A stretch of DNA of 64,000 bases, taken from NCBI GenBank assembly GCA_932294295.1, contig OW028573.1:14280155-14344154 (forward strand), written 5' to 3'. Below, piece after piece: positions 49,001 to 60,303 of this stretch. Every line of letters begins with the position of its first letter. The stretch's first letter is position 1. The notes under the pieces were generated by a model. It was not told the DNA's origin, ran no database searches, and worked only from the letters and a program-made list of their open reading frames with translations. The DNA is from Alitta virens (lineage: Eukaryota; Annelida; Polychaeta; Phyllodocida; Nereididae). The position numbers and the translations under genes are program-made.

Positions 49001-52000
49001 TTAGTGGTACACAAATTTATTCAGCAACAATTAATTATTATTTTATTTTATCTCTTTATATATATATATATACCTGTGATAAAAGATTATTATTATTGTG
49101 CAGAAGATAGCATAAAAGGGCTATTCTTTAGTGATTTAATTGCACTTCACAGCTGACCCTTGGCAGGTCAGTGATGTATGAATTGCAATTAAAACTATTG
49201 AAAACAAAGGCCATTCAGCTACATTTGTTCCGTAGACAATGGCGTAACGGCAACAGTGTGTGCAAGCGCGCATGAACGCCAATAGTGTCTATTAAGCCCT
49301 GTGTAACATTATATAATCTATGTCTGGTCCATTCGGGGGACATGTGGGTACCGCGAGTAAAGGAGGTTCGCGTTAAGTCAGACTGTATACCATAACTGTT
49401 AACCTACACGACATTAAAATCAAATTCCACATGTCTCATTCAAATTAAATACAGAATTTATCACTTACCAGCGTTTTTAGACATCTCATATGGCTTCGTT
49501 TTCACAGCTGAAGGTTCCCCAGTTTTCATGACCAGACTACTTCCAAAAATGGGTTTGAAAGTACTCGAGCATACCCCATTACCCTTGGATTCTGAACCTG
49601 TGCTCTGAACATTGATAGGACTACTGAACTCAAAATTCTGAAAGAAAACAAGTTGTGTCCAAGTAAGATACAGGCAATCTAACACAAAGTTCTGCTTTGT
49701 ATGTATCCAAAAATGAGCACCTATAGGGTAATTCATTTCATTGTGTAATAAGGTTTGAACACATAACTTTAAACTGATCTGCTGTGTGCCATGATTTTCA
49801 TCACTGATGTGATCAGTAACCTTTGACCAGAGGGTTTATCCATATTCAAGATGAGGGGCACTTTTCTGTACCACACAATGAAGGTTTCCAATGCATTCTC
49901 ATTAGAAAAATAGTAAGCCTCTGCCATTTTTTTTTGTGTGGCTTATAGTATGTAATTTTGACGTCACAATGGTCAATTGTTGCATCACAATGCAGCAATT
50001 GTGACGTCACCAAATAAATTTCAGAAAGAGGCATTGACTTTGTCAGCCTATAGATCAGTATTATCATTGGAAATATGCGAGTTTGGCAAAGAAAATGAGC
50101 ACACAAAAAATGTGCATTGGTATTTAGAAGGGTCTATGTATGTTATGAGGAATGTCCAATATTAACATGTGAATATTCAGTTCAGTTATTAAGCATGTGT
50201 TCATACCTTTCCACACATCCCAAAAAATACACTGCTAGGGTAGAAAATCTGAGCGAAAACTTACATTAGGTGTAGTAGAATGGAATGATGATGAAGGAGT
50301 AGCTTTGGCAATTGGACTGGCGAACTTGAAGTTGTCAGAATTTTTGGAACTCAGAGCAATATTTGAATTACCAAAACCATTTGAACCAGAAGTGACTGGA
50401 GTAGTACTGGCATTTGCACTTGATGAACTGGCAAAAGTAATTTTGAATTGGGGAAGATTGCCAGATAATGGCAGTGTGAAGTTTGTTGGCAAATCTGGAG
50501 CTTCTACCTGCAAAAATAGATATAGCAAAAGTTTTATCGTATCAGTCCAGACAGTTAGTAAAACATTGACGGTAGGGGTCAAAGAATGTCCCATACATGC
50601 TCATCTTCATCCACTGCTTTGCTTGAGTAATGATGGCTTCCTTTATCTCGTTTCATTTTTCCTGATGCTTTGCTGGCAGCAAATGTTGAAGGAGTCGTAC
50701 TTGTCTGAATATCTAGCTTTTGACTTGGTACAGTGGCTGCCGGCAGACTGGGCTCTTGGTCAACCTATAAAACAAACAGGTCAGGTGTAGAAATCAAGCT
50801 AAGATCTCCGGTTAACCAAACAAAACAAAAATTATATCTGTAATAGTGATCCACAATACCTTGTTTTCAGGAAGACTGGACCCAATACTTTTTCTCCCTG
50901 TGATAGCCTTATTTGGTGCAATAGATGCAAACCCCAGTGGAGTTATTTGCTGTGTTGGTGGACCCTGAAAAATTTACAAAAAATATGGGATAACTTAAAA
51001 AAACCAAAAAAGTAAGATTTACATTGAAAACTATGCGAAACATGTTAATGACTGCATTTTTACCTCTTTCAATTTGGATTTGTCAATAGTTCGCTTCCGC
51101 ACAGGCTGAAAAAGAAAATTCAATCCAATATAAGCATATCTGTCTCAAAGTAAATTGTAAGTTATTATTTACTGCATACATTATGCAAATGTTACTGGCA
51201 TCAGATCACCTAACATCTCTTGAAACTAGTAGTCTTTTTTAAACTTGTTGTCCTGTAAATACTGCGATGCGACGAAAAATTACCTCCAGGAACATAACAA
51301 ATTAATTCCAGTTGAGATTATTACAACATAAAACTAAAAGAGCAACTCACTGTTATCAAAAGTGATGTGTTAGGGTCATGGGTAGGTATCTTCTTCGCAT
51401 CCTAAGAGAGAAATTCAAATATTATAAAAACATTCTAGGAGAGAAATTAAAATATCTTAAAAACATGAAGATGTGTGAAATTTCTATCATCTGTAAAGTG
51501 TTTACTTATGAACCATTTCATTAACTATCATTTAGTGGCACTTACCGCCAGAGGTGAAGACATTTTTTCCAAAGTCTCAAGTATCTTTTTGGCAGTGGAG
51601 CTGCTGACACCACTAGCCCTGTTCGGTTGCAATGGTTTACTCACTACTAATTTACGAGACGGCAACTGAAATTTAAAAAAATCAACATTAAGTTCATGTG
51701 AAAGTGTCTGACCAATTACTTAAATCATCTTATTCAGTAATAAAACAAGTCTTGGACGTTGCAACAACCTTACCTGATAGGGAGCAGGGGATTGTTGAGG
51801 TCTCCTTTGTGAAGCTGCCCCACCAAACATAGTTTTTCCTGGATAGAATGGAGACTGTCCTCCCAGGGTACCACTCACAACTGATTTGTCTCCAATCTAC
51901 AAACATAAAATCATGGAACCGTTTATCACGCTGACATGTCATTAATGCTTACACAGCTATCTGACAGATGTTTCACCAGGTTACTTACACTTGTTCCAAA

Positions 52001-54050
52001 TGCAGATGCATTGAATGATGCTTTTGTTACTTTGGATGGCACTTGAGGTTGTGAATCAGGCTGGCGTCTGGGTTTAGTTGACCAAAGGAAGCTCCCTTCG
52101 TCCGCTGTAACAATCGTTTCTCCTGAAAACAGAAGGCAAGTTCAATTTCACGATAAAAACCTTGACAAGCACCCTGATCAGTTGAGACTGAATTGTGATT
52201 TAAAAAAATGAATGATCATAATGGTGTTAATACTAACTATACATACCAAGATTGAGTTTGCCGGGATGGGCAACAGGGGATTGGTCAGCCACAAGGGTTG
52301 AATGGGGCACACCTTGCTGAAAATCTTGGCGTAGCTGCTGCAGACGTGAGTCATTCAGGTGTAGCATGTTTGAGGGGTACTCGGAACTATCAGCATTGAC
52401 AACAGGAGAGAATCCTGGGGTTGAAGGGTATTCATTTCGCCGGTCTGCTCCTGCAATAGTTTTATACCAAAAAATTACACTGTTTGTCATATCTGGGGGG
52501 TCTTAAGACAAATGTAAAAATATTGAGCTTATAAATACAGTGACTAGAAGTCTAACAAAAATAAGCTTTGATTTATTCACTTACCGTTAACCATGACATG
52601 CTGAGCCATCTGCATGTATGGTGTATATGGAACCTGAGTTGGGCTGAAATTCATGGGGTCCACATTAGGCGCGATATCCCGTCCAGGAGTCATAATGAAT
52701 GAACCACCTTGACTGTGAGATTTTGAATATGTAGGGTAACTTCCCTTGGCAGACCCATCCTTGAAAGAAAAACATGCATAGCAAATTGAACCCTTTTCAT
52801 AAAATGAAGCCCAATGATGATACGATTGAATCCCTTTGTGTAATCAACTCATCATTAGTCATTAACCTACCTCTCTTGTTTCGTTGGATTTGCTTTCCTT
52901 GGGTGGCGTCTTTCTGACAGAATTTACTAAATTGGATAACCAACTGCCTCCAATAACACCTTTGACAGTATCAGTTACTTGTCCAATTATTGACTGAAAC
53001 AGAAATTGACCATATTAGCACATACCTTCTCAAAGTGGCGTGGTGTGAATTTCTGTGAAAAGCAGCCCACATAAGCAAATGGTCAACAGTTATAAGGGCT
53101 GTACTGGTATGGTCGACACCGGAGTTGTGGCCTTTAATTCTGACGTCAAGGGACGGATCCAAACCTTCTTAATGAACAGAATGATAGATCACTAAATTCT
53201 AAAACCTCTTTCTGTCGGAATGTTCTGGATCCGCCCCTTGGCGTCACTATTGACGTCCATAACTTTGCCATTGGGCAGTGTATGAATTATCCATTATGTT
53301 GAATCTACACTTGTACTAAATGTCACCTTCGCAGCTGATAAGTTTTGGGTTACTTGCAATTATATCCGTAATTGAAGGACTTTGGAAGAGTCTACAACGC
53401 CATTTCGTGAATACACATATGGTAGCTGCTGAGAGGCACCCATGTTTGCCGTTGTAACACATAGCAAATACATGGTTAAAAGCTTACATAATGGACAGCA
53501 TGATAGAAGTTGACTAGGATGTCAGCTTAGGTCTAATGTCAGCTATGATGACCATTTGTTTTCACTTAATCAGTCCTTTGTGCACTCATCTACAAGAAAG
53601 AACTTCAGCTCATTTATTTTTCTGTGCATCAGCACACTAATGGATTACCAAGTATTAATCACACTCCTATTTCGAAATCTGACCTCATCACAAGTCTCTA
53701 AGCGAGCGCTACTAAGTGGTCAATAGGTCAATGATACCTGCTAAAAAATGTGGCAATTTGCCCATGATTGGCAAGAAGCTTGACAAAGCAACGCAGAAGC
53801 TGAACCATGTTCAGACATCGCGATCGAAATATTGCATGGGCATGTTCTTATAAACAGGCAACGTTGAGATAATCAAGCATTGTGTGTTTACAAAATACAC
53901 TGAAAGAAACCACATGCTCTCAAAATGACAGTCAAATTGTCAAGACGACATGAGACAAGATGTGGATTCGCATACCCTTCTTCGGTTGTAAGGCGTTTCG
54001 GGATCCTTGTGTCGCTTAGTTTTCATCTTTCTACCTCCCTCGGTAGCCAT
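43008..54050 (-). CDS. NUP153: Nuclear pore basket nucleoporin Nup153
   Basis: Complete gene, 1,516 residues, 26 exons (listed high to low): 54050-53976, 52993-52871, 52759-52585, 52450-52247, 52122-51989, 51896-51774, 51665-51546, 51401-51351, 51105-51064, 50964-50860, 50764-50597, 50507-50265, 49637-49469, 48544-48335, 48220-48201, 48063-47917, 47660-47490, 47370-46900, 46803-46656, 46571-45753, 45192-45094, 44988-44833, 44384-44157, 43977-43901, 43793-43630, 43116-43008. Nup153 anchors the nuclear basket and binds Ran, importins and mRNP. The N-terminus carries an amphipathic segment (IIGQVTDTVKGVIGGSWL). The conserved KKILETLEKMSSPLADAKK lies at about 307, GSVMDIL repeats at 578-648, five RanBP2-type zinc fingers at about 710-965, FG/FKFG repeats to the end, and a basic C-terminus RRIIKKAMRKNK matching human RKIKTAVRRRK. 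Human Nup153 is about 1,475 residues with four fingers. Confidence 0.95.
44580..44806. mobile_element. Harbinger-like MITE in a NUP153 intron
   Basis: Left GGGCTGTTCCATTTAAA and complemented right AGGCTGTTCCATTTAAA are terminal inverted repeats of a 227-bp element. TAA flanks both ends (44577-44579 and 44807-44809), the 3-bp TWA duplication usual for PIF/Harbinger. The interior is rich in G runs. No ORF. Confidence 0.6.
46936..47385 (-). repeat. 150-bp tandem repeats encoding zinc fingers in NUP153 exon 18
   Basis: Equivalent bases recur at 46936, 47086 and 47236, a period of exactly 150 bp or 50 codons. Units one and two are almost identical (for example PTGFWECS versus PAGFWECS). The third is more diverged and continues into the first finger of the exon. 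Each unit carries one C-x2-C-x10-C-x2-C finger followed by ETPKPG and a GGGFGSLFSKP linker. Confidence 0.85.
48201..48220 (-). CDS. NUP153: NUP153 20-bp microexon
   Basis: The segment between a TAG acceptor and a GTATGT donor gives the codons for (D)SKSSSQ. It keeps the frame between a phase-1 donor at 48335 and a phase-0 acceptor at 48063. Without it the two neighbours do not join in frame. Confidence 0.7.
49959..50009. repeat. Palindrome with two CRE motifs in a NUP153 intron
   Basis: TGACGTCA occurs at 49959-49966 and 50002-50009. The sequence between folds back as well (AATTGTTGCAT against AATGCAGCAATT), giving an imperfect 51-bp palindrome. It may be a decayed MITE or a regulatory cluster. 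Confidence 0.5.
53141..53246. repeat. Inverted repeat in NUP153 intron 1
   Basis: TGACGTCAAGGGACGGATCC (53141-53160) and the complement of 53227-53246, TGACGCCAAGGGGCGGATCC, match at 18 of 20 bases around a 66-base loop. The similarity extends weakly outward. It is a small foldback element with no ORF. The rest of the 982-bp intron 52994-53975 shows nothing recognisable. Confidence 0.55.
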
Positions 54051-54147
54051 TATTTCATTTGGCTGTATGCATTCACCAAGGGAACAATAAAATACAACAA
54101 GAAAACATAGATTTCTGAAAAATTTCCTTCCCACGAGCTACGACGTG

Positions 54148-54245
54148 AATATGGCGGTGAACGTTCGCACCAATCACGTTCCAGCAATTTGTCACATGGT
54201 GCGCTACTCTGCATGCGAATGCGGGTTGACAGTAAAGTTTCGCGC
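54148..54245 (-). promoter_or_regulatory. NUP153 promoter-like motif cluster
   Basis: Within 200 bases upstream of the NUP153 ATG are AATATGGCGGT (54148-54158, YY1-like), CCAAT (54170-54174) and TTTCGCGC (54238-54245, E2F-like). This grouping is common at CpG-type housekeeping promoters. The motifs are seen; their use is inferred. Confidence 0.45.
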
Positions 54246-55222
54246 GTATTCCGAGATCAAAAATGTTCAGCCTAGGCTGGGACCAACGTTAACGTTTATA
54301 GCCCCTCTAATTAATAAGCCATGAAATTTAAAAAATATTTTAAATAAATTTCTGTAACCACACTCTGATGTATAAAATTAAATTCTGAGCAATCAAGATT
54401 GTCATACCCAATTAAAGCTGGATTGTCACTCAATGTGAGTGGCCAAAATCTATTGCATTTGCTTCATATTGTCTTAATACTGATTACCTACCATCCACAG
54501 CCTTACTGGTTCACTATCTCTCAAAATAAATAAACCTAGTTTAATTTTCATGCCATCAAAAATCCAATATGTAAACAAACCAATGATGGCGTCACAATAC
54601 TCAACAATGGGTGATGATGCCATTTCCATTGTATTTCCAGTGTTTAGGTCTCGATTCTTTTCAATGTATCATTTATTGTAATTATTGCCTAAAATAGATT
54701 CATTAGCTTACACATATCTAGTGTGCCTTGATCAAATAAGGTAATTTTCAATCATTTGATATATACATGCACATCTCTTGAGGAATTTTGATGTTGTCAA
54801 GTTTTTGATTTTCATTCAAAATGAGCCCAACAACCCCCTTAAAACTTTTCCCACATTCTAGGTTTGCTCCTTTCAGTCAAATATTAATTTAGCTAGTCCC
54901 ATTTCATCAATCACGAGATTCAAAAAGAAATACGTGCACCAGGACTGGTATTCCAAAAAAGGTCGAATATATTTTGTCTGGAAAAGATCAAGCAATTACA
55001 TAATAATTTATAATTGCAAGGCTCAATCCCCATGAAATGCAAATGTCACAGTGCACCTGATTGTACAGATTCAAATAAATTTATGGAAAATTTCATATTC
55101 AAATCTCTTATACTTGTTAGCTTATCATTTAAGGCCAACCAAAAAAACTTTATTTTGTTCTGTCACTTAGTTTTTCTTGTTTGCCTTAAATGATAGTCTC
55201 TAAGCGGTTGACAGATATATAT

Positions 55223-55713
55223 GAATACAGGTCAATTCGTCGACACGCAAGATCATTGACAACCAAGTCATTGACACATTAGAAGGCCTGGTACAAATTG
55301 CTGAATGACCATTTCGTCGACAAATCTGACTCCGGGGATTACTCGGTTAATAAAGCTTCCACAACGGTAAACTTGCTACGAATATATTCGTATGAATGAG
55401 ATCTATAAAAGGATGTCCATAAGATTGCTTTAAACCAAATATTAACGAAGAAAATATCATAAAACCGTGATCGAGGGGGGCAAGGGGAGGCCGACGGCAG
55501 GGAAAAAACCTGTGTCAATGAGTTAGCAGAACCAACTCGTCGACAGGTCAACGAGTTGGTATAACAACGATTTTCTGTCAACGAGATGGTCGGGTCGAGG
55601 GTGTTGATTGTCAACGAGTTTGCGTCCTCATGTCAAGGGTTGGTTGTCAACGAAATGGTTGTCAACGAATTGGCTGTCGACGATTTTGCGTGTCTACGAA
55701 ATGACTCGTTACC
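55223..55713. mobile_element. Iterated-word foldback element, copy B
   Basis: The left end GAATACAGGTCAATTCGTCG and the complemented right end GGTAACGAGTCATTTCGTAG are related terminal inverted repeats. The interior has CTCGTTGACA-type words pointing inward from the left and their complement TGTCAACGAG pointing inward from the right. ATATATAT borders both sides (55215-55222 and 55714-55721), but AT-rich flanks make this a weak target duplication. No ORF. Confidence 0.7.
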
Positions 55714-55927
55714 ATATATATTTATGGAATTTTGGTGAATTCATTGAATCTGAAAACAAGTTTGAAACAACATAACCTCATCCTTTTTTCAGTAGAATAT
55801 ATTTTATTTTTCAATAATTGTACAGTCTATATCTGATAAACAGGTTGCAATATGTTACAATAAATGGTACATAGAGCTGAGATGAGAATTAGGTATCAAA
55901 TATGTAATATAAACAAATGTGTTCATT

Positions 55928-58900
55928 TTAAATGATAGATTTGCCATAATTCCTATAACCAACACCAACACAAGTTAACAACACTTTTGGTCCACCTGTT
56001 CTCAGTGATTCATCTTCTTCTGTTATTTTCTCAGTTTCTATTTTGAATGATACACCTAAGAAGTCTTTCAGAAGCCTAAGATGTCCTATCCTGAAATAAA
56101 TAAATAATTTTCCATTAAGATACTGCAGTTACTGTTGAAAAAAAGCTTATTTTGCATAAATTTGCGATGTAAAAATATTAGTACGAATCGATTTTGTTTC
56201 CCAAAGATACCAGATTTCTACTCAACACAAGCATTTGAAAAAATATTCACTTACGTATGTTGTGTCAAAGTGCCTGTTTTGATTTTTGACACATCTTTAT
56301 CCCCGAGTGACATCATAAGACTTGCTAAGGCCTGATTGACACTATCGACACAACCACCCTAAATAAAAAAAGGATTATTATTCTACAACTTCAACATGAC
56401 TATAATCATTATTGTAAAAGGTAGTCTTGTAATACATCACTTACATTGTATATTTCTTGTAATAATAACTTTGATGTATTAATTCCTAGGTCTTCCGGTA
56501 CTGTTGGCTGCCAGTCTGGTGAATTGCTCTTGGGATTTGAACAATCTTCTGCACAAAAGAATGTACCATTTGTTGTTTCTGCCACAAGAGTCAAACCAAA
56601 TCCAGGTGACCTATAAAGGAGCAACATAATCCATTTCCATTATTTAGCAATGCTAACTGAAAATGAGCAATAAAAAATAAATATCATGGAGAAAAAAAAG
56701 GGGGTTACTCACCTTCCAGACTGGTTACCTTTCAGGTGGTCTGTATGAATGTAAATGTCTGGTATGAAATTATTCAATATACTCCTAGCAGAATCTACAA
56801 CTCTATTGCACGTTGCTGGTGATACTCTTGTAGCCCATCTAAAATACTTGTTAAGGAACAATTGGGAAGAACATAACCATACAAAACACAGCATGAAGAA
56901 ATATTACAAAAAGTTAAGCGCATCATTAGGATGAAAAATTTATGTTGGCATGGTGTTTGTAAAATAGACAAAAGTAAGGTAAGCCAGATTTTTTATTTTA
57001 AAGCTGAGAAGAATCAGATGATTACATAAACAAAACAAAAAAAACACTTCCAGCAATATTGGCTAACAACCAAGAAGGATACACAACTCCTCTGATTCTT
57101 TTGATCTTCCCTGGATCTAGGTACTGAATAGGCCTCAATTTCTGACGTGTAGGACAAGAAAAGAACACTTCACCACCTCCCTCAGGAGCAGCTCCTCTTC
57201 TATTGATCTGCAAATTTTAAACATGAACGTAATTGGTAAGAAATAAATAGAAATCATCACAGCATGATCTAGACAAAAAAATTTTTTTTTTATTTAACCA
57301 ACATGTCAGTAGTTACGGAGTAGTGTCAACATGCAGATAATCACCTAGTTTCTGCCGTTCAATACTCACCTTTAATTCTAGACCTTCATCAGTGCCAAGA
57401 AATCTTTTTAAGACCGGAAATGATGATAGCTTTATCATATCAACCTAGAACAAAAGTCATCATTATTATCATACATCAGACCACAGCCACCAGACTTGTA
57501 TCTGACTTGGCTAATTCTGGTTCAGGGACATCCCTGACACTTTGGACAATGCTTCTGATATTGCGCTCTCATTGTACTGCTAAATATATGTCCTGATGAT
57601 GTAATTTGAATAACGAACTCCATTGATATTTTGTGCAAAAACTTTAGGTACTTAGTAAAGTACTACTTACAGAGGGGTCTGTTTGGTCACTTGTGATTCC
57701 TCTCAGAACAGCTTTAATGGGCTTTTTGCAGAAGGGTGCCAAACACAAAAGCATTTCAAGATAATATCCAATTGCTCTTTTGATGTGACAGTCATGTTCC
57801 AGACTTCCACCATCCAACATTCCAGGTTGATAGTATACAACAGTGCCTTAAATTACAAAATATGATCACTTTGGTTAGCATATGATATGACCTTCAACAC
57901 CAGAAAAAATATTGTATTGTGTCTGTATGTATGCATGCATGCATGCACCATTCAAGATACCTGTTTCATTCACTTCTATGGTAGACCCATTGGTAATCTT
58001 GTCCAGCAAATGTAACAAACTGGCTTCATAATCTGTGAGAGAAAAAAATCATTCAGGCCTATTACATTAATTATATTCCATTCAATGAGATTGCTGTCAA
58101 TGAATGATACGATAAAGTAATCTTGTGCTTGCAGTGCTCAATTTCACCAGTTACTACGGACTGAACATGCTACACACACCTCCCAAGTGAATGAAGAGAC
58201 ATGAGCTGTATGGGTTAGCCCTCATCTATAGGTAGGAAGTAAATGGCTCTGGCAATTTATATATGATTTAAAATCATGATTAAAAATTGGGAGTGTCTAT
58301 TGGCATTGTATATATATATAATATATGCAGTGATGATAGAAAAACAGCTACTGGCAGTCTGGCACTACCTGTGCAGAAGCAGTGCCCATAGATGGTTTTG
58401 GTTTCCACTAGTACTGGCATTGCATGTGCAATGGCCATAAATTTTGGTATCAAGCCACTTCATAGACACGCCAAATCGTCGACACGTAAAATCGTCGACA
58501 ACCAATTCGTTGACAACCAACCCGTCGACAGGAGGTGGATAAACTCGTTGAACTATTTCCTCGGACGACCATCTCGTTGACAGAAAAACGTGGCTATACC
58601 AACTCGTTGACGTTTTTATTTAGTTCACGCAAATTTGTCAGATGTGGCAACAGTATACTCGTACTAGTGCTGCCACCTTACAACATTACTTTCATACTGC
58701 ATGTTTAACTATTTTATATTTTAGAACTTGAAACAAACAACACAAAAACCAGTCAGTGTATTTTTATAAATATATATCAATAAGGTGATCAATTGCAAGT
58801 TTGAAAAACTAAAACCGTTGCATTTTCCTGCCCATCGCTCTCCACAATCCCTGTTGTGCAATACCAGTCATGCCCTCTGGAGTTTACCGACTTGTCGACG

Positions 58901-60158
58901 AAATGGTATATGCCCAAATTTATTGTCAATGAATTTGCATTAAATTGTCAACGAGTTGGTTACACTGATTTTAAGTTTGTCAACGACTTTGTCACTCAAG
59001 AATTTACACGAGTTGGTTTGTCAACGGATTTGTATCTGACCCTCAAAAGTGTCAACGACTTGGCATGTCGACGATTTTGCGTGTCTACGAAATGACCTGT
59101 ATTCTAAATTTTGGCAACTGGTGCTTAGCATCATTCACTAGTGATCATTTGGTGAAGGGGACCATGCGCAGTCACCATCAGTCTAGGTTTTAGGTTTCAG
59201 GGCCAATTTCTCTGGTGAATGAACCCATCTCACTGAATGGGGCCAACCTTCCAGGCGAAGGAGCCAGCCTCACTCAGGCTGGGGCTATCTTCCCGGTGAA
59301 GAGGCTAAGCTCCATGACTTAACTGAAAGGTTTCATCCACAGTGCCCCATGACAATGCATCTGCAGTGTCGATAGCCAAATTAAAATTTCAAAATTTTCA
59401 CGTGGGTAACTACTTCACCATAAACTGCTGGCAGAAAGGAGGCTCGTACAGTATATTTAATACTTTTAAAGTGAGTAGGTGAGTTTGTCTCTTCACATAT
59501 CATATTACGTAGCAGCTTTATAGGTTGTTGACCTTTTGCTGTGTTTGGATAGGACCATGTTTTGAAGGATATCATTCAATTGGCCTAGTTCGGATTGTTG
59601 GTCTCAAACTTTATTACCGAGTACAAAGGGGTGGATTGAGAGGTTAAAGAATAATGATAATTTTTCCAGCGTTTATAGATCCAGTTTCCAAATGTGCTGA
59701 TTGATTGGGCAGTTACTATTTCTTCAGGGAGGTGTTCCATGTGCTAATGACTTTTGTGGGTGAAATATTTCTGGTGCATGGTGTTAAGACTTAAGGACTT
59801 ATGTCAACTTCGGCCCTTGCACCAGTCAGTCTTCCAGTTGAAAGGGGATGGCATGGGGTGATATGGTCATTGGGCAACTTTATTCCAACTGGGTTTTTTT
59901 AAATCACAGAATATCAAATTTCACTATTCACTGAATAGAATAATTCAGGGAGTTGATGGCAATTACAACTTATACAAGTCACTGATATTGTTATGTCGTC
60001 ACAAGTTTCTCGCGATCTCGTGTTTCTAAGTTACCTGTAACTCCTGGTTCATCATCTTTGGCTCTTATCTTCTTTATCTTTACAGTTTTACCGCTGATTG
60101 TGGCCAGGATCAATTTCTGTCTGAAGAAACTGCAGCCTTCGTAACTTTGGAGTGCCAT
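55928..60158 (-). CDS. RCL1: RNA 3'-terminal phosphate cyclase-like protein
   Basis: Complete gene of 376 residues (human 373) in nine exons: 60158-60035, 58032-57961, 57846-57671, 57444-57370, 57207-57083, 56838-56713, 56610-56445, 56358-56255, 56090-55928. Rcl1 acts in the nucleolar small-subunit processome with the GTPase BMS1 in early 18S pre-rRNA processing; family members lack cyclase activity. The N-terminus LQSYEGCSFFRQKLILATIS matches human SYAGCNFLRQRLVLSTLS. The family signature RRGAAPEGGGEVFFSCP sits at about residues 152-168, followed by DPGKIKRIRGVVW, VDSARSILNNFIPDIYIHTD and SPGFGLTLVAET. The end, TCVGVGYRNYGKSII, matches the human C-terminus. The donor of exon 5 (GTATCC) is weak but gives the right spacing against human. 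It is head-to-head with ERCC8. Confidence 0.95.
58033..60034 (-). other. RCL1 intron 1
   Basis: This 2-kb intron holds the complete iterated-word foldback element at 58447-59104. The remaining sequence shows no ORF or conserved feature. A short ATGCATGC repeat lies outside it, near 57929-57946. Confidence 0.6.
58447..59104. mobile_element. Iterated-word foldback element, copy C, complete with 9-bp target duplication
   Basis: The 658-bp element is flanked by TAAATTTTG on both sides (58438-58446 and 59105-59113; a tenth base G also matches). The left end GTATCAAGCCACTTCATAGA and complemented right end GAATACAGGTCATTTCGTAG are inverted repeats differing mainly by transitions. About six inward words of the type ATCGTCGACA or CTCGTTGACA lie in the left arm and about eight complementary words in the right arm, 14-16 bp apart near the ends. 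The centre is AT-rich and there is no ORF. Confidence 0.8.
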
Positions 60159-60303
60159 GCCGTCTCCCCTTGGTGCGAAACCAAATCGACCTGCAAAACT
60201 TGCGTTGGCACTTCCGGTGTAAACATTGCATTGATCAAAAGCAACACTTGCCAGCTTCTGACCAAATATGTTGATTGTATGATATAATCTACATAAAAGA
60301 ACA
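60159..60303. promoter_or_regulatory. Bidirectional RCL1-ERCC8 promoter
   Basis: Only 145 bp separate the RCL1 and ERCC8 start codons. An ETS-type site ACTTCCGGT lies at 60210-60218, typical of bidirectional housekeeping promoters. There is no TATA box in a fixed position. Transcription starts may lie inside the facing gene's leader. Confidence 0.65.

Larger units (their letters stand above)
54051..55927. other. NUP153 upstream region and spacer to RCL1
   Basis: The first 200 bases are GC-richer and carry promoter-like motifs. 54300-55200 is AT-rich with nothing recognised. An iterated-word foldback element occupies 55223-55713, and the 3' flank of RCL1 follows. Confidence 0.6.

Noticed and set aside
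48595..49390. GC-rich patches (CGCG-containing) in NUP153 intron 13 as a possible transposon or internal promoter
   Set aside because: The two patches do not form a convincing inverted pair and carry no clear promoter motif set.
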